From assembly GCF_017877135.1 (NCBI RefSeq), contig NZ_JAGIPH010000001.1, forward strand, positions 806,001 through 870,000: a stretch of 64,000 bases of DNA, given 5' to 3'. Positions 16,530 through 26,032 of this stretch are shown here, piece after piece (position 1 is the stretch's first letter; each line of letters starts with the position of its first letter). A program made the translations under genes and the position numbers. The DNA is from Neorhizobium galegae (lineage in GTDB: Bacteria; Pseudomonadota; Alphaproteobacteria; Rhizobiales; Rhizobiaceae). The notes below the pieces were generated by a model. That model did not search any database, had not been told where the DNA came from, and saw only the letters and a program-made list of their open reading frames with translations.

Positions 16530-17333
16530 TTAAAGATTGTTCAGGTGAAGCTGAAGTAGCTCATCGTAGCAGGACTGGTTTGCGGCAAGAACCGGATGCC
16601 CATTCAGGAACTCGGGACCACTTCCGGGGAACTGAAGGGTCTTGCCGCCGGCTTCGCGGACGAGGCAGAAACCGGCCATGCAATCCCAGGCCCGCATGTG
16701 AGGTTCATAATAGCCGACGAGGCGACCCGCTGCGACATAGGCGAGCATCAGTGCACCTGACCCGTTGCGTATGAAATTTCCGCCCTGCGCCATAAGGCCG
16801 GCGATGATCGCACCGACGCGTTCGGGGGTGACGTAGTTGTTGCAGCCTATCCCCGTCATCGCATTCTGCAGATTGCGGGTAGGATCGAGGCGCAGGGGCT
16901 TGTCGTTCAGCGTCGCACCAAAACCGAGGGCCGAGGCGTACAGCTCATCTGAGCAGGGTACATGGATCACGCCCACGACCGGCTCACCATCCCGCACGAT
17001 TGCAACTGCTACACACCAGGTCGGCATGCCGTTAACAAAAGGAGCCGTGCCATCGATCGGATCCACGACCCAGGTAAAGCCGGAGCTACCCTCGTCATGG
17101 CCGAACTCCTCTCCCAAGAAGCCGTCACTCGCATAGATTTCGGCTACGCGGTCCTTGAGGAAGGTTTCAACATTGCGGTCGGCGACCGACACCACGTCCT
17201 GGAGGTCGCGCTTCGTTTCGATCACCAGCGTATCGCGCCGATTGAAGTAGTCGAGCGCCATAGCCCCCGCTTCGGCTGCCAGCGCTTTGGCCAGGGCAAA
17301 ACGCGCTGCGAGCGCCGCATCATTCACTGTCAT
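16530..17333 (-). CDS. Inositol-monophosphatase-family phosphatase
   Basis: This 267-residue enzyme has the full Mg2+-dependent phosphatase signature: GEE at 74-76, DPIDGT at 91-96 and AWDCMAG near 218. Family members hydrolyse inositol phosphate, histidinol phosphate, fructose 1,6-bisphosphate or PAP. No signal peptide is present, so it acts in the cytoplasm. It is the last gene of a leftward operon with an ABC importer (31-base gap). This suggests that the phosphatase removes phosphate from an imported phosphorylated compound. The exact substrate cannot be read from sequence. Confidence 0.88.
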   Translation of the reverse strand: MTVNDAALAARFALAKALAAEAGAMALDYFNRRDTLVIETKRDLQDVVSVADRNVETFLKDRVAEIYASDGFLGEEFGHDEGSSGFTWVVDPIDGTAPFVNGMPTWCVAVAIVRDGEPVVGVIHVPCSDELYASALGFGATLNDKPLRLDPTRNLQNAMTGIGCNNYVTPERVGAIIAGLMAQGGNFIRNGSGALMLAYVAAGRLVGYYEPHMRAWDCMAGFCLVREAGGKTLQFPGSGPEFLNGHPVLAANQSCYDELLQLHLNNL

Positions 17334-17363
17334 TCTTTTATTCCTTGATCTCTGGAAAACTCA

Positions 17364-18422
17364 TCAGCCGCTGATGACGGCAATGCCACGGTTCTTGAAC
17401 GCCAATGTAACGTCGCTTGCGGCGGCATGGGCATGATCGGCATCGTGGTCGATGACGAAGAGCGTCCCGACATCGGTCTCGACTTCATATTCGACATGGC
17501 CGCCGAGATAGGCGGAATGAAGGACGCGCCCCTTCAACCCTTCAGCGCTAGCAGAACCTATGCGGATGGAACCGGGTCGGACCGCGAGTTTGGCTGGGCC
17601 CCGGCCGGCTCTGGACTGCAGGCGATGCTCGATATTGCTGACCCGTACGAGCACCTCCGTGCCATTGGAGTGGAGGATTTCACAGGGGAGCACATTCGCC
17701 TCACCCATAAAGTCGGCGATGAAGGGCGAGGCAGGGGCTTCGTAGAGTTCCCGCGGTGCGCCGGACTGGGCGATCTCGCCGTCTTTCATCACGATGATCC
17801 GGTCGGAGACCGCCAGCGCCTCGTCCTGATCATGGGTGACATAGACGGCGGTGAAACCAAGCCGCTGCTGGAGGTCGCGGATTTCCGTGCGGACCCGGCG
17901 GCGAAGCCTTGCATCGAGGTTGGAGAGCGGCTCGTCGAGCAGCAACACCTGCGGTTCCAGAACGAGCGCACGGGCGACGGCGACACGCTGCTGCTGGCCG
18001 CCCGAAAGTTCGGCCGGCAGGCGATGGCCCATGCCGGCGAGGCCGACGAGCTTCAGGCCTTCTTCGGCCTTCTCGCGCGCTTCCTTCTTGCCTATGCCCG
18101 ACGATTGGAGGCCATAGGCGACGTTTTCCAGCGATGTCATATGCGGAAAGAGCGCATAGGACTGGAAGACCATGGAGACGTCGCGCTCATTGGCCGGCAG
18201 CATGGTGACATCCTTGCCGCCGATCAGGATCTTCCCGGAGGTCGGATGCTCCAGGCCCGCCAGCATGCGCAGCGTCGTGGTCTTGCCGCAGCCGGAGGGG
18301 CCGAGCAGTGTTACCAGCGTGCCCGGTTCGATGGTGAGCGATAGATCGTGGATGGCAGTGAAGGCACCAAAGGTCTTGCGGACGTTCTGGAAGGTGACGG
18401 ATCCGGCTTTGACGGTGATCAT
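17364..18422 (-). CDS. ABC transporter ATP-binding subunit (AfuC/FbpC/PotA-like)
   Basis: The 352-residue protein has Walker A GPSGCGKTTT near 40, Q-loop, signature LSGGQQQR near 141, Walker B VLLLDEPLSNLD near 160 and the switch His in VTHDQDEA. A ~110-residue TOBE-type regulatory domain follows. This is the layout of importer ATPases for ferric iron, polyamines and sugar phosphates. The start overlaps the permease stop by four bases (ATGA), showing translational coupling. It energises the two-domain permease encoded upstream. Confidence 0.93.
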   Translation of the reverse strand: MITVKAGSVTFQNVRKTFGAFTAIHDLSLTIEPGTLVTLLGPSGCGKTTTLRMLAGLEHPTSGKILIGGKDVTMLPANERDVSMVFQSYALFPHMTSLENVAYGLQSSGIGKKEAREKAEEGLKLVGLAGMGHRLPAELSGGQQQRVAVARALVLEPQVLLLDEPLSNLDARLRRRVRTEIRDLQQRLGFTAVYVTHDQDEALAVSDRIIVMKDGEIAQSGAPRELYEAPASPFIADFMGEANVLPCEILHSNGTEVLVRVSNIEHRLQSRAGRGPAKLAVRPGSIRIGSASAEGLKGRVLHSAYLGGHVEYEVETDVGTLFVIDHDADHAHAAASDVTLAFKNRGIAVISG

Positions 18423-20650
18423 GCGGTTTTCTCCTGACCAAGAGGAACGAGACTTTTGTTGGCGAGGCCGGCGACACGATTTTCACGGCGGAGCCTGCGT
18501 TCGCCGACGAGGAGTTGGAAGCCGGCAATAATGGCAATCATCACGACGATCAGCATTGAGGAGTAAGCGATTGCCACACCGTATTCGCCGTTTTCGACAA
18601 GGCCGACGATATAAGAGGTCGCCATGTTGTGTTCGGCGCTGACGAGGAAAATCACGGCGCTGATCGAGGTGATGGCGCGGACGAAGGAGTATACGAGCGC
18701 TGCCGTAATTGCCGGGCGGAGCAGCGGCAGGATGATCTTTCGCACCGTGCGGAAGCTGTTCGCCCGAAGCGTCAGCGAAGCCTCGTCCAGGCTCTTGTCG
18801 AGCTGGCTCATCGCCGCAATCCCGCCGCGCACGCCGACCGGCATGTTGCGGAAGACGAAGCAGGCGATCAGGATCAGCGCCGAGCCGGTCATTTCGAGCG
18901 GCGGCAGGTTGAAGGCCAGGATGTAGCTGACGCCGATGACCGTGCCGGGGATGGCGAAGCTCATCATCAGGGCGAATTCGAAGAGGTTCCGGCCGGCGAA
19001 TTTCTGCCGGACGATGATGTAGGCAGTCAGCAGACCAACAGCTGCGGTCAGCGGCGCGGAGATGAGCGCAATCTCCATAGTTGTCCAGAAGGAATTCCAG
19101 GCAACGCCCGTCCAGGCGATCGAGCCGTTCTCGATGTTCACGGAGAAGGCGCGGGCGTAGTGGCTGATCGTCAGCGTGCTATCGAGGCCCCAGGTGGTGA
19201 CGAAGCCGCCAACGAGGATCATGCCATAGACGACGACGGTGAAGATCATCCAGGGGATGACAATGGCATGGACGCCGATCGACAGCCCGCGTGGCAGCGC
19301 GATATGCGCCCCACTGTCACCCTTGCCCGTGACGGTTGCGAAGTTCTTGCCTGACAGCCAGAGGCGCTGGGCAAGGAAGGCCGAGAGCGTGAAAAAGAGC
19401 AGGACAAGGGCCAGGACGGCAGCCCGTGAGGGATCGTTTTGAGAGCCGACCACGGCAAAGAAGATTTCTGTCGAGAGCACGCCATTGCTGCCGCCGAGCA
19501 CGAGCGGATTGCCGAAATCAGCCATGCTTTCGATGAAGCCGATCAGGAAGGCATTGGCGAGGCCCGGTTTCATGAGTGGCAGCGATACGCGCCAGAAGGT
19601 GCGCCAGCGGTTGGCGCGCAGCGTCTGCGACGCCTCTTCCATCGACGGGCTGACACCCTCGACGACACCGATCAGCACAAGGAAGGAGATCGGGGTGAAG
19701 GACAGGACCTGAGCAATCCAGATGCCGGTCAATCCATAAAGCCAACGACCGGGTTCGATGCCGAAGAGGCTGGACAGCGTCTGGGTGACCACGCCGGCAC
19801 GACCAAAGAGCAGCACGAGCGCGAGACCGATGACGAAGGGCGGCGTGATGATCGGCAGTACGGTGAGCAGTCGCAGACCCTTCTTGAAGGGGAAGCGGGT
19901 GCGGGTGGCGACGAGCGCGAAGGCAAGCCCCAGCAGGGTGGAGGCGGACGCCGTCATGATGGCAAGCGTGAAGGTCCGCCAGGCGACGCCGCAACGTCCG
20001 TCGCCGATCGCGCAACTCAGGCTCCAGATGCCGGGATCCTGCAGATTTTTGATAAACCCGTCCGGCTTGAAGGAGCCATCGAAATCCTGAACGGCAGCCA
20101 CCAGCATGCTGCCGATAGGATAAAAGACAAAGACGAAGACGAGGAAGACAAGCAGCGAGATCGATCCGACGACGAAGGCATCCCCCTTCATCACGCCGCG
20201 TTGGACCAGTCCGAAGGCGAACATGAGAACGAAGACAATTGCCATGGAGACGGCGCCGGCTCCCATGGAGGCTTGCCCGTCAGACAGGGGTCCGAAAAGG
20301 GCTTCGCTGATCGCCCAGGTCCAGCCGGAGAAGCCCACCGCCAACCCCTGCAGGCAGAGATAGACGAGCCCTGCGGCACCGGCAGCCGCGAAGAATGCGC
20401 CTCGCCGCATTGGATCGGCGATGAAACGGGCCGCGAGCCCGAGCCCGAAGAAGAGGACGACACCAAGAAGCCAGAGGCGGCCGTAACTGACAAGCTGCAA
20501 AATGCCTGGCGCGGCTTGCGCCGAAAACGGGAAGTCACGGAGCCAGTTCAGGCCGAAAAAGCCGGTCTCCTGCCTGTACCAGGGAAGCAGAAGGAAGGAC
20601 GCGGCGCCAAGGGCCAGCAACAGGTCCAGTCTGCGGTTACCATGTCTCAT
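18419..20650 (-). CDS. ABC transporter permease with two fused membrane domains (AfuB/FbpB-like)
   Basis: The product is about 743 residues; the start is set at MRHGNRRLDLLLALG, and an ATG 12 bases upstream is equally possible. It contains N-terminal membrane helices (two to five) before the first permease domain. There are two binding-protein-dependent permease domains, each with an EAA loop: MEEASQTLRANRWRTFWRV near residue 370 and LDEASLTLRANSFRTVRKI near 640. A single chain with two EAA loops supplies both halves of the pore. The genes downstream (ATPase) and upstream (binding proteins) complete an importer in the inner membrane. Confidence 0.9.
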   Translation of the reverse strand: MRHGNRRLDLLLALGAASFLLLPWYRQETGFFGLNWLRDFPFSAQAAPGILQLVSYGRLWLLGVVLFFGLGLAARFIADPMRRGAFFAAAGAAGLVYLCLQGLAVGFSGWTWAISEALFGPLSDGQASMGAGAVSMAIVFVLMFAFGLVQRGVMKGDAFVVGSISLLVFLVFVFVFYPIGSMLVAAVQDFDGSFKPDGFIKNLQDPGIWSLSCAIGDGRCGVAWRTFTLAIMTASASTLLGLAFALVATRTRFPFKKGLRLLTVLPIITPPFVIGLALVLLFGRAGVVTQTLSSLFGIEPGRWLYGLTGIWIAQVLSFTPISFLVLIGVVEGVSPSMEEASQTLRANRWRTFWRVSLPLMKPGLANAFLIGFIESMADFGNPLVLGGSNGVLSTEIFFAVVGSQNDPSRAAVLALVLLFFTLSAFLAQRLWLSGKNFATVTGKGDSGAHIALPRGLSIGVHAIVIPWMIFTVVVYGMILVGGFVTTWGLDSTLTISHYARAFSVNIENGSIAWTGVAWNSFWTTMEIALISAPLTAAVGLLTAYIIVRQKFAGRNLFEFALMMSFAIPGTVIGVSYILAFNLPPLEMTGSALILIACFVFRNMPVGVRGGIAAMSQLDKSLDEASLTLRANSFRTVRKIILPLLRPAITAALVYSFVRAITSISAVIFLVSAEHNMATSYIVGLVENGEYGVAIAYSSMLIVVMIAIIAGFQLLVGERRLRRENRVAGLANKSLVPLGQEKTA

Positions 20651-20727
20651 GGTCGACCTCATTTGAAGGGATGCAAGAATAGGAGGTGGCCGGCAATTGT
20701 CAGACTGCCGGCCGGAACGAGGTCGCA

Positions 20728-21753
20728 TCAGTTGGCGACGGCGCCGATTTCGCGATCCCAGCGCTCAAGCAGCGCCTTGCGCCTGTCGGAATCCCCGTAG
20801 GTCTTGAAGTCGTAATCGATCAGCTTGATGTCTTCGAAGCGCGGCGCTTCCTTGGGGATCTCCGCGCTCTTGTTCGACGGGAGCTGGAAAGACTTGGCAT
20901 CCTTCATGCGCGACTGAACGTCAGGCTCCAGAGACCAGTCGTACCAGGTCTTGGCGTTTGCCATGTTGCGGGCACCCTTGACGATCGACATGGAGCCGAT
21001 TTCGTAGCCCGTGCCTTCGCAGGGTGCGATGGTCTTGACGGGGAAGCCTTCGGCGGTCTGGGCGACGGCGTCATGCATGAAGACGATGCCGAGACCAGTC
21101 TCGCCGCGGGCGGCCGCCTTCACCGGCGCGGAGCCTGACTTTGTGTATTGCGAGATATTGGCATTCAGCGACTTCAAATATTCGAAGGCCTTGTCTTCCC
21201 CCATGATCTGCACGAGCGAGGCAAGCGCCGTATAGGCGGTCCCCGACGAGTTCGGGTTGGCGATCTGGATCTCGCCCTTCAGTTCGGGTGCCAGAAGATC
21301 CGCCCAGCAGGTGGGCTCCTTGTACCCCTTCCGCTTGAAGATCTCGGTGTTGTAGCCCCAGCCGAGCGCACCGGCATAGACGCCGACGGTCCTGAAGCCC
21401 GAGCTTTCGGCCTGCTTCCTGGCCCAATCCTGCAACTGGTCCAGCATCGGCGACTTGTATTCCGCGCTCAGCCCTTCGGACGCGGCCTGGAGGTGGGGAT
21501 CGCCGGTACCCGCCCACCAGAGGTCGGTCTTCGGATTGCGCGCTTCGGCGCGGATCTTGGCGTAGGCCTCGCCCGAGGACATGCGGACCATGTTGACCTT
21601 GATGTCATGAGCCTTTTCGAAATCGCCCTTCATCTGTTCGCAGATGACGACATCGGCGGCACAAATGAGGTTGAGCTCGCCGGCAGCCATGGCCGAACCG
21701 GCAGCCAGGCTCGCGCCGGCAAAGAGAAGAGTTGAAAGAAGTTTCAGTCGCAT
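20728..21753 (-). CDS. Periplasmic substrate-binding protein 1 (AfuA/FbpA-like)
   Basis: The start follows AGGAGGATACCC. The 341-residue protein has a signal peptide (MRLKLLSTLLFAGASLAAGSAMA, cleavage after AMA). The mature protein has the type II extracellular-binding fold: DLWWAGTGDPH, NPNSSGTAYTAL, FMHDAV and PCEGTGYEIGSM. From memory, the His-Asp pair and the Glu in these last motifs correspond to residues that hold sugar phosphate in AfuA, and there is no obvious tyrosine pair as in ferric-binding FbpA. It is clearly paralogous to the next gene. Confidence 0.88.
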   Translation of the reverse strand: MRLKLLSTLLFAGASLAAGSAMAAGELNLICAADVVICEQMKGDFEKAHDIKVNMVRMSSGEAYAKIRAEARNPKTDLWWAGTGDPHLQAASEGLSAEYKSPMLDQLQDWARKQAESSGFRTVGVYAGALGWGYNTEIFKRKGYKEPTCWADLLAPELKGEIQIANPNSSGTAYTALASLVQIMGEDKAFEYLKSLNANISQYTKSGSAPVKAAARGETGLGIVFMHDAVAQTAEGFPVKTIAPCEGTGYEIGSMSIVKGARNMANAKTWYDWSLEPDVQSRMKDAKSFQLPSNKSAEIPKEAPRFEDIKLIDYDFKTYGDSDRRKALLERWDREIGAVAN

Positions 21754-21860
21754 GGGTATCCTCCTGTTGCTTGTGTCTGATGGAAGTCGCAGAAAAGGGA
21801 CAAGCCTTCGGCGGCGGCGCCGAGAAAGCACCGTGTCCGGGATGGTCCGGTCGTAGGAAA

Positions 21861-22883
21861 TCAGTTGGTTGGATTGATCTCGCGATCGAAGCGGCCCAAG
21901 AGCCGATCTCGCTGTTCGGGCGAACCGAAGGTGGCGAAATCATAGTCCACCATCTTGATCATCGAAATGTCCGGAGCGGCAGGCGGAAGCTTTGCCCTAG
22001 CATTGGATGGCACCTGGTTCTGTCCAGCGGCAGCACCGGTTGCCTGTCCTTCGGGGCTCAGCGCAAAATCGACGAAACGGCGTGCCTCTTCCAGATTTCG
22101 GCTGCCCTTGACGATGCTGACCGCTCCGATTTCGTAGCCGGTGCCTTCGCAGGGCGCGACGATCACAAGGGGAGCGCCTGCCTCCTTCTGGGTGACTGCA
22201 TCGTGCATGAAGGCGATGCCGATCGCGATCTTTCCCCTGCCCGCCGCCTTGACTGGCTCTGAACCGGCCTTGGTGTATTCGGCGATATTGCGGCCAAGCT
22301 CGCGCATATAGGCGAAAGCCTCGTCCTCTCCGAGGAGCTGCACCAGCGTGACGAGGGTTGTAAAGGCCGTGCCCGACGAGTGCGGATTGCCGGACAGGAT
22401 ATGGCCGCGATAGATCGGCTTGGCGAGATCCTTCCAGCAGTTTGGCGCCGGCAATCCTTCAGCCGAGAGAAGATCCGCATTGTAGGCAAAGCCGAGCGCA
22501 CCAGCATACAGGCCGACGGATGTGCCGCCCGACAAAGAGTAGAAGTTCCGTGCCCAGGGCAGAAGATCTGCTTCCTGTCGAGGCCGATGGCGTTCAAGGA
22601 GGCCTTCATAGGCGGCCTGCAGATGTGTGACCCCCGTGCCGCCCCACCAGACATCGACGGTCGGTGCATCCTTCTCGGCCCGGACACGATCAAGGATCTC
22701 GCCGGTGCTCATCCGCGCCATGGTGACATGAAGGCCAGTCTTCGCCTCATAGGTCTTTTCCATGACGGCGCACCACGCCTCATCGACACCGCAGAGGATG
22801 TTCAGCGTGCCGGCAGACCGGGAACCCGTAGCCGTGGCGAGTGTCAAAAGGACGCCGGCACCGATGGCGGTCAATAATCTCAC
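21861..22883 (-). CDS. Periplasmic substrate-binding protein 2 (AfuA/FbpA-like paralogue)
   Basis: The start codon is GTG after GGGAGGAAGAC; product 340 residues with an N-terminal signal peptide (ends near SRSAG). It matches its neighbour motif by motif: DVWWGGTGVTH, NPHSSGTAFTTL, FMHDAVTQ and PCEGTGYEIGAVSIVKGSRN. The pair therefore arose by tandem duplication. It is the first gene of the leftward operon and lies next to the divergent two-component genes. One of the two paralogues may serve as the periplasmic ligand sensor for the histidine kinase instead of transport; this is inference. Confidence 0.87.
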   Translation of the reverse strand: MRLLTAIGAGVLLTLATATGSRSAGTLNILCGVDEAWCAVMEKTYEAKTGLHVTMARMSTGEILDRVRAEKDAPTVDVWWGGTGVTHLQAAYEGLLERHRPRQEADLLPWARNFYSLSGGTSVGLYAGALGFAYNADLLSAEGLPAPNCWKDLAKPIYRGHILSGNPHSSGTAFTTLVTLVQLLGEDEAFAYMRELGRNIAEYTKAGSEPVKAAGRGKIAIGIAFMHDAVTQKEAGAPLVIVAPCEGTGYEIGAVSIVKGSRNLEEARRFVDFALSPEGQATGAAAGQNQVPSNARAKLPPAAPDISMIKMVDYDFATFGSPEQRDRLLGRFDREINPTN

Positions 22884-22993
22884 GTCTTCCTCCCTTGGAA
22901 CCTCCCCGTTCCAATGAATGAAGCATGATCATATCAGTCCCGGCTGGCAACCCGCAGAATGGTTACTGATCTTTCAAGCCGGGAGCGTCACGC

Positions 22994-23020
22994 ATTGCAG
23001 AGATTGCAAATATTACAATT
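22994..23020. promoter_or_regulatory. Three tandem 9-bp repeats in the importer/two-component promoter region
   Basis: ATTGCAGAG (22994-23002), ATTGCAAAT (23003-23011) and ATTACAATT (23012-23020) abut one another. Direct repeats near one helical turn are typical for OmpR/PhoB-type regulators. They lie in the 214-base region between the divergent importer operon and the response-regulator gene. Confidence 0.5.
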
Positions 23021-23097
23021 GTGACACTCGCCGATAACCAGCAAGTCTTTGGCGTTTTTCCACCGTGCGGTTATGATGACGGTGGGAGGACTGCAAC

Positions 23098-23838
23098 GTG
23101 TTGAACCAGAAGGTAAAAATTCTGATCGTCGAGGACGATCCGGATATGGCGGAGCTTATTTGTGATCTTGTGGAGGCTGAAGGCTGGATACCATTGACGG
23201 CACCCTCCGCCGAGGCTGCGCAGGAGCGATTGCAGCATGAGGCGGTTCAACTGGTTCTCGTTGACCATAATCTGCCAGGTCTCTCGGGCCGTGCCTTCGC
23301 GCAGCGTTTGAGGGCGCAGACCGACGTCGGCATCGTCATGGTCACGGCAGCGGGGAGCGCGACGGATCGGGTTCTGGGCCTCGAGACGGCGGCGGACGAT
23401 TATGTCGTGAAGCCGTTCGAACCGAACGAGCTTACAGCACGGATCAAGGCAGTTCTCCGTCGCACGCATCCACAATTGCGCTACGATAGAGAGGGCGACC
23501 GCGACCATGCCGCCGCGACGCTCAGGCTCGGCGATTGGGCCGTCGATCTTGCTCAGCGCCGTGCCGTTTGCCTGGCCGATCCCACCAAGACGTTGACGTC
23601 AGCAGAGTTCGCCCTGCTCGAGATCCTCGCCGAGATGCCGAATACGCCCGTCAGCCGTGCACAGATTCTCGATCGCATGGGCGCCGACTCTGATCGTTTC
23701 GTCGATCGTAACGTCGATGTTCTGGTGCTGCGTCTGAGGCGCAAGATCGAACGGAATCCCGACCTTCCACGCCATATCCAGACCCGGCGCGGCAAGGGTT
23801 ATGTCCTGCACACCGGCGATGCTGGATTGTTGCCTTGA
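23098..23838 (+). CDS. OmpR/PhoB-family response regulator
   Basis: A GTG start follows GGGAGGACTGCAAC. The 246-residue protein has a receiver domain (acidic pair in VEDDPD, phospho-acceptor D56 in LVDHNLPG, K in YVVKPFEPNE). A winged-helix output domain follows (VLRLRRKIERNP ... TRRGKGYVLH). It should bind DNA as a dimer on direct repeats. Its stop overlaps the TTG start of the histidine-kinase gene, so the two are coupled. Divergence from the importer operon points to that operon as the target. Confidence 0.92.
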   Translation: MLNQKVKILIVEDDPDMAELICDLVEAEGWIPLTAPSAEAAQERLQHEAVQLVLVDHNLPGLSGRAFAQRLRAQTDVGIVMVTAAGSATDRVLGLETAADDYVVKPFEPNELTARIKAVLRRTHPQLRYDREGDRDHAAATLRLGDWAVDLAQRRAVCLADPTKTLTSAEFALLEILAEMPNTPVSRAQILDRMGADSDRFVDRNVDVLVLRLRRKIERNPDLPRHIQTRRGKGYVLHTGDAGLLP

Positions 23839-25979
23839 TCAACCGCGCCTTCGTCTCCTCGATCGCCTTCCGGTTGCCATTTGCAATCGCCTTCATCTGC
23901 GTCTCGGTTCTCCTCCTGTCGACCGTTGCCATCTATGGCCTGCAGAGGGCACGCAGTGAAATGTCGGCCTACAGCGTGCAGGCCTTTTCGAGCCTCGCCA
24001 AGGCCTCGCTGGTGTCGAGGCAAGTGTCCGATCTGGTATCGAGTGCGCCATTCCTGATGAATGCCACGTCTCCCTATCGTGTCTCAAGCGAGAGTCGCGC
24101 GGTGGTGGCGCAGGTTGAGACGCTCCTCAAGACAATGGCGCCGGAGCAACCGGGTGTGACCAGCCAGGGCGGCGGTGCGCGCCGGATCATCGAACTCCTC
24201 GAAGATATCGAAACGCAGACACTGGCACTTGCGACCAATGCCGATGCCGCGCAAGAATATAGGGCTGAAGCGGCGGTGGCGCTCGGAGAGATCGCAACGG
24301 CTCGGGCCATCCAGGATCGGGATCTGCGTCAGCGTCTGAACGGCATCGCACAATCCGCATCGACATCGGATAGCCTCTTTCAGCTTGGCGAACTTCAACG
24401 ACGCTTCGTGGCCGAGACGACGGTCCCCATACTGGCCGCGGGAACCGACTTGCAGATCTCGCCTGAACAGCTCGAACCGTATCGAAGGATCTTCGAGGCG
24501 CAGACACGCTACCTCCTCGAGATGTTCACCATCCGCGCATCCGTCTCACGTCTGCATACCGTGTCGCGCGACCTCTCACATGCAACCGAAACCCAGAGCA
24601 CATTCGTTGCCAATGCGCTGAACCAGAACCTCGAAGCCACTTCAAGCGCGTTGCGTCAGTTGCTTGGCATGACGGTGATCGCATCCTTTGCAGTCGTGAT
24701 CCTGGCCATTGTCTCCATCCGCTCGGTCATGCGCGTGTCCCATGGGATCGGCGATCTCTCGCGCGGCATGAATGCGCTGGCACGCGGAGAGGAAAATGTC
24801 GGACCACCCGTTTATGCGGGGACGGAAACGGAACTGATCCGCCTGCTCGACGCCTTCCGCGCCTTCAAGGAGAGCGTCGACCGCGTGTCGCGCCTCAGAC
24901 GTACGGCCGAAGCGGCTGCACGCACTATCCGATCGACGTTCCGGACGATGAACGAAGGCATCGCCCTCTTCGATCCTGGCGGTCGACCGATCACCATGAA
25001 CCGGCGCATTATCGAACTGATGCGGCAAACAGGATCCTCGCGGAAAATGTCACTGCGCCGGTTCGTTGCAACCGTACCGGAGATTGATCCTGTGCTGCTG
25101 CCTGCCGAAAATGAGCGTGGCACACTTGTTGAGCGTCAGGTTCTTCGGCACCGTTTTGTCGATGACCAGGTGGTGGAGATTTCCGCGTCAAGGCAGCCGG
25201 ACGGAGGGGTTGTTCTGCTCGCCCGCGACGTGACGGCCATGGACCGCCAGGAGATGGAAGCGGCCCGTGCCCAACGCCTGGACGTGGTAATGCGGATGAC
25301 GCACCAGGTCAGCCATGAGGTCGGCAACATGATCGGCATTATTACCGGCAGCCTTGGCCTGCTCGAACGGGAACCCGATTTTACGGAACGGCAGAAGCGG
25401 CACCTGGGGCGCATCCGCAAAGCCGCCGAGCGCGGGCGAGCCCTCGCCTCCAGCATGTTGTCCATCGGCAGTCAGCAGCAGATCCGTCCGGCCTCGATCG
25501 AGATTGCAACGATCCTTCAAGGGATGGCCGATGTCTTGGAGATGGCGATAGGCACCCGCAATCGACTGGAGCTGGACCTTGCAGCCAGTCTACCAACAGT
25601 CTGCCTCGATCCTGCGCTGCTTGAGCAATCGATACTCAACCTTTGCCTGAACGCATCGGCTGCCATGCCGGATGGCGGAACGGTCAGAGTGGAAGCATCT
25701 GGAACCATTGAAGCCGTCATCATCGCAGTCATCGACGAAGGTGTTGGCATGTCGCCCGAAGTCCTCGACCAAGCGATGGAACCTTACTTCACCACGAGGT
25801 CAAGAACCGGAGGGTCTGGCCTCGGGCTCGCTATGGTCTATGGGTTCGTCCGCCAGTCTGGTGGTGAAGTGAGAATCACCTCTCGCTTAGGGGAAGGTAC
25901 ACGGGTGGAGCTTTGTTTCCTTCCGTCGAAGTCCACGCCATGTCAGGCAGGACACGAACGGGTCCAAGCCCCCCTTTGA
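23835..25979 (+). CDS. Membrane-bound sensor histidine kinase
   Basis: The 714-residue protein starts at TTG, overlapping the regulator stop. One membrane helix (about 13-36) and a second (about 275-297) enclose a ~240-residue, mostly helical periplasmic sensor domain. A HAMP-like linker and a short PAS-like segment (about 360-460) follow. Next come the phospho-acceptor His in QVSHEVGNM (about H494) and an ATPase domain with N box LNLCLNASAAM, G1 DEGVGMS and G2 GGSGLGLAMVYG. A helical periplasmic domain of this size fits sensing through a binding protein. Likely signal: the solute handled by the adjacent importer. Confidence 0.9.
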   Translation: MINRAFVSSIAFRLPFAIAFICVSVLLLSTVAIYGLQRARSEMSAYSVQAFSSLAKASLVSRQVSDLVSSAPFLMNATSPYRVSSESRAVVAQVETLLKTMAPEQPGVTSQGGGARRIIELLEDIETQTLALATNADAAQEYRAEAAVALGEIATARAIQDRDLRQRLNGIAQSASTSDSLFQLGELQRRFVAETTVPILAAGTDLQISPEQLEPYRRIFEAQTRYLLEMFTIRASVSRLHTVSRDLSHATETQSTFVANALNQNLEATSSALRQLLGMTVIASFAVVILAIVSIRSVMRVSHGIGDLSRGMNALARGEENVGPPVYAGTETELIRLLDAFRAFKESVDRVSRLRRTAEAAARTIRSTFRTMNEGIALFDPGGRPITMNRRIIELMRQTGSSRKMSLRRFVATVPEIDPVLLPAENERGTLVERQVLRHRFVDDQVVEISASRQPDGGVVLLARDVTAMDRQEMEAARAQRLDVVMRMTHQVSHEVGNMIGIITGSLGLLEREPDFTERQKRHLGRIRKAAERGRALASSMLSIGSQQQIRPASIEIATILQGMADVLEMAIGTRNRLELDLAASLPTVCLDPALLEQSILNLCLNASAAMPDGGTVRVEASGTIEAVIIAVIDEGVGMSPEVLDQAMEPYFTTRSRTGGSGLGLAMVYGFVRQSGGEVRITSRLGEGTRVELCFLPSKSTPCQAGHERVQAPL

Positions 25980-26032
25980 AGGCTGTGGCCCTCATCATGT
26001 TTGAGCACGAGAGAAACCTGGATAACCAAAAA

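Noticed and set aside
16530..22883. Reading the importer as a ferric-iron uptake system (fbpABC)
   Set aside because: The binding proteins lack the obvious iron-binding Tyr pair and keep HD/EGTG motifs; a phosphatase gene is in the operon. Not excluded completely.
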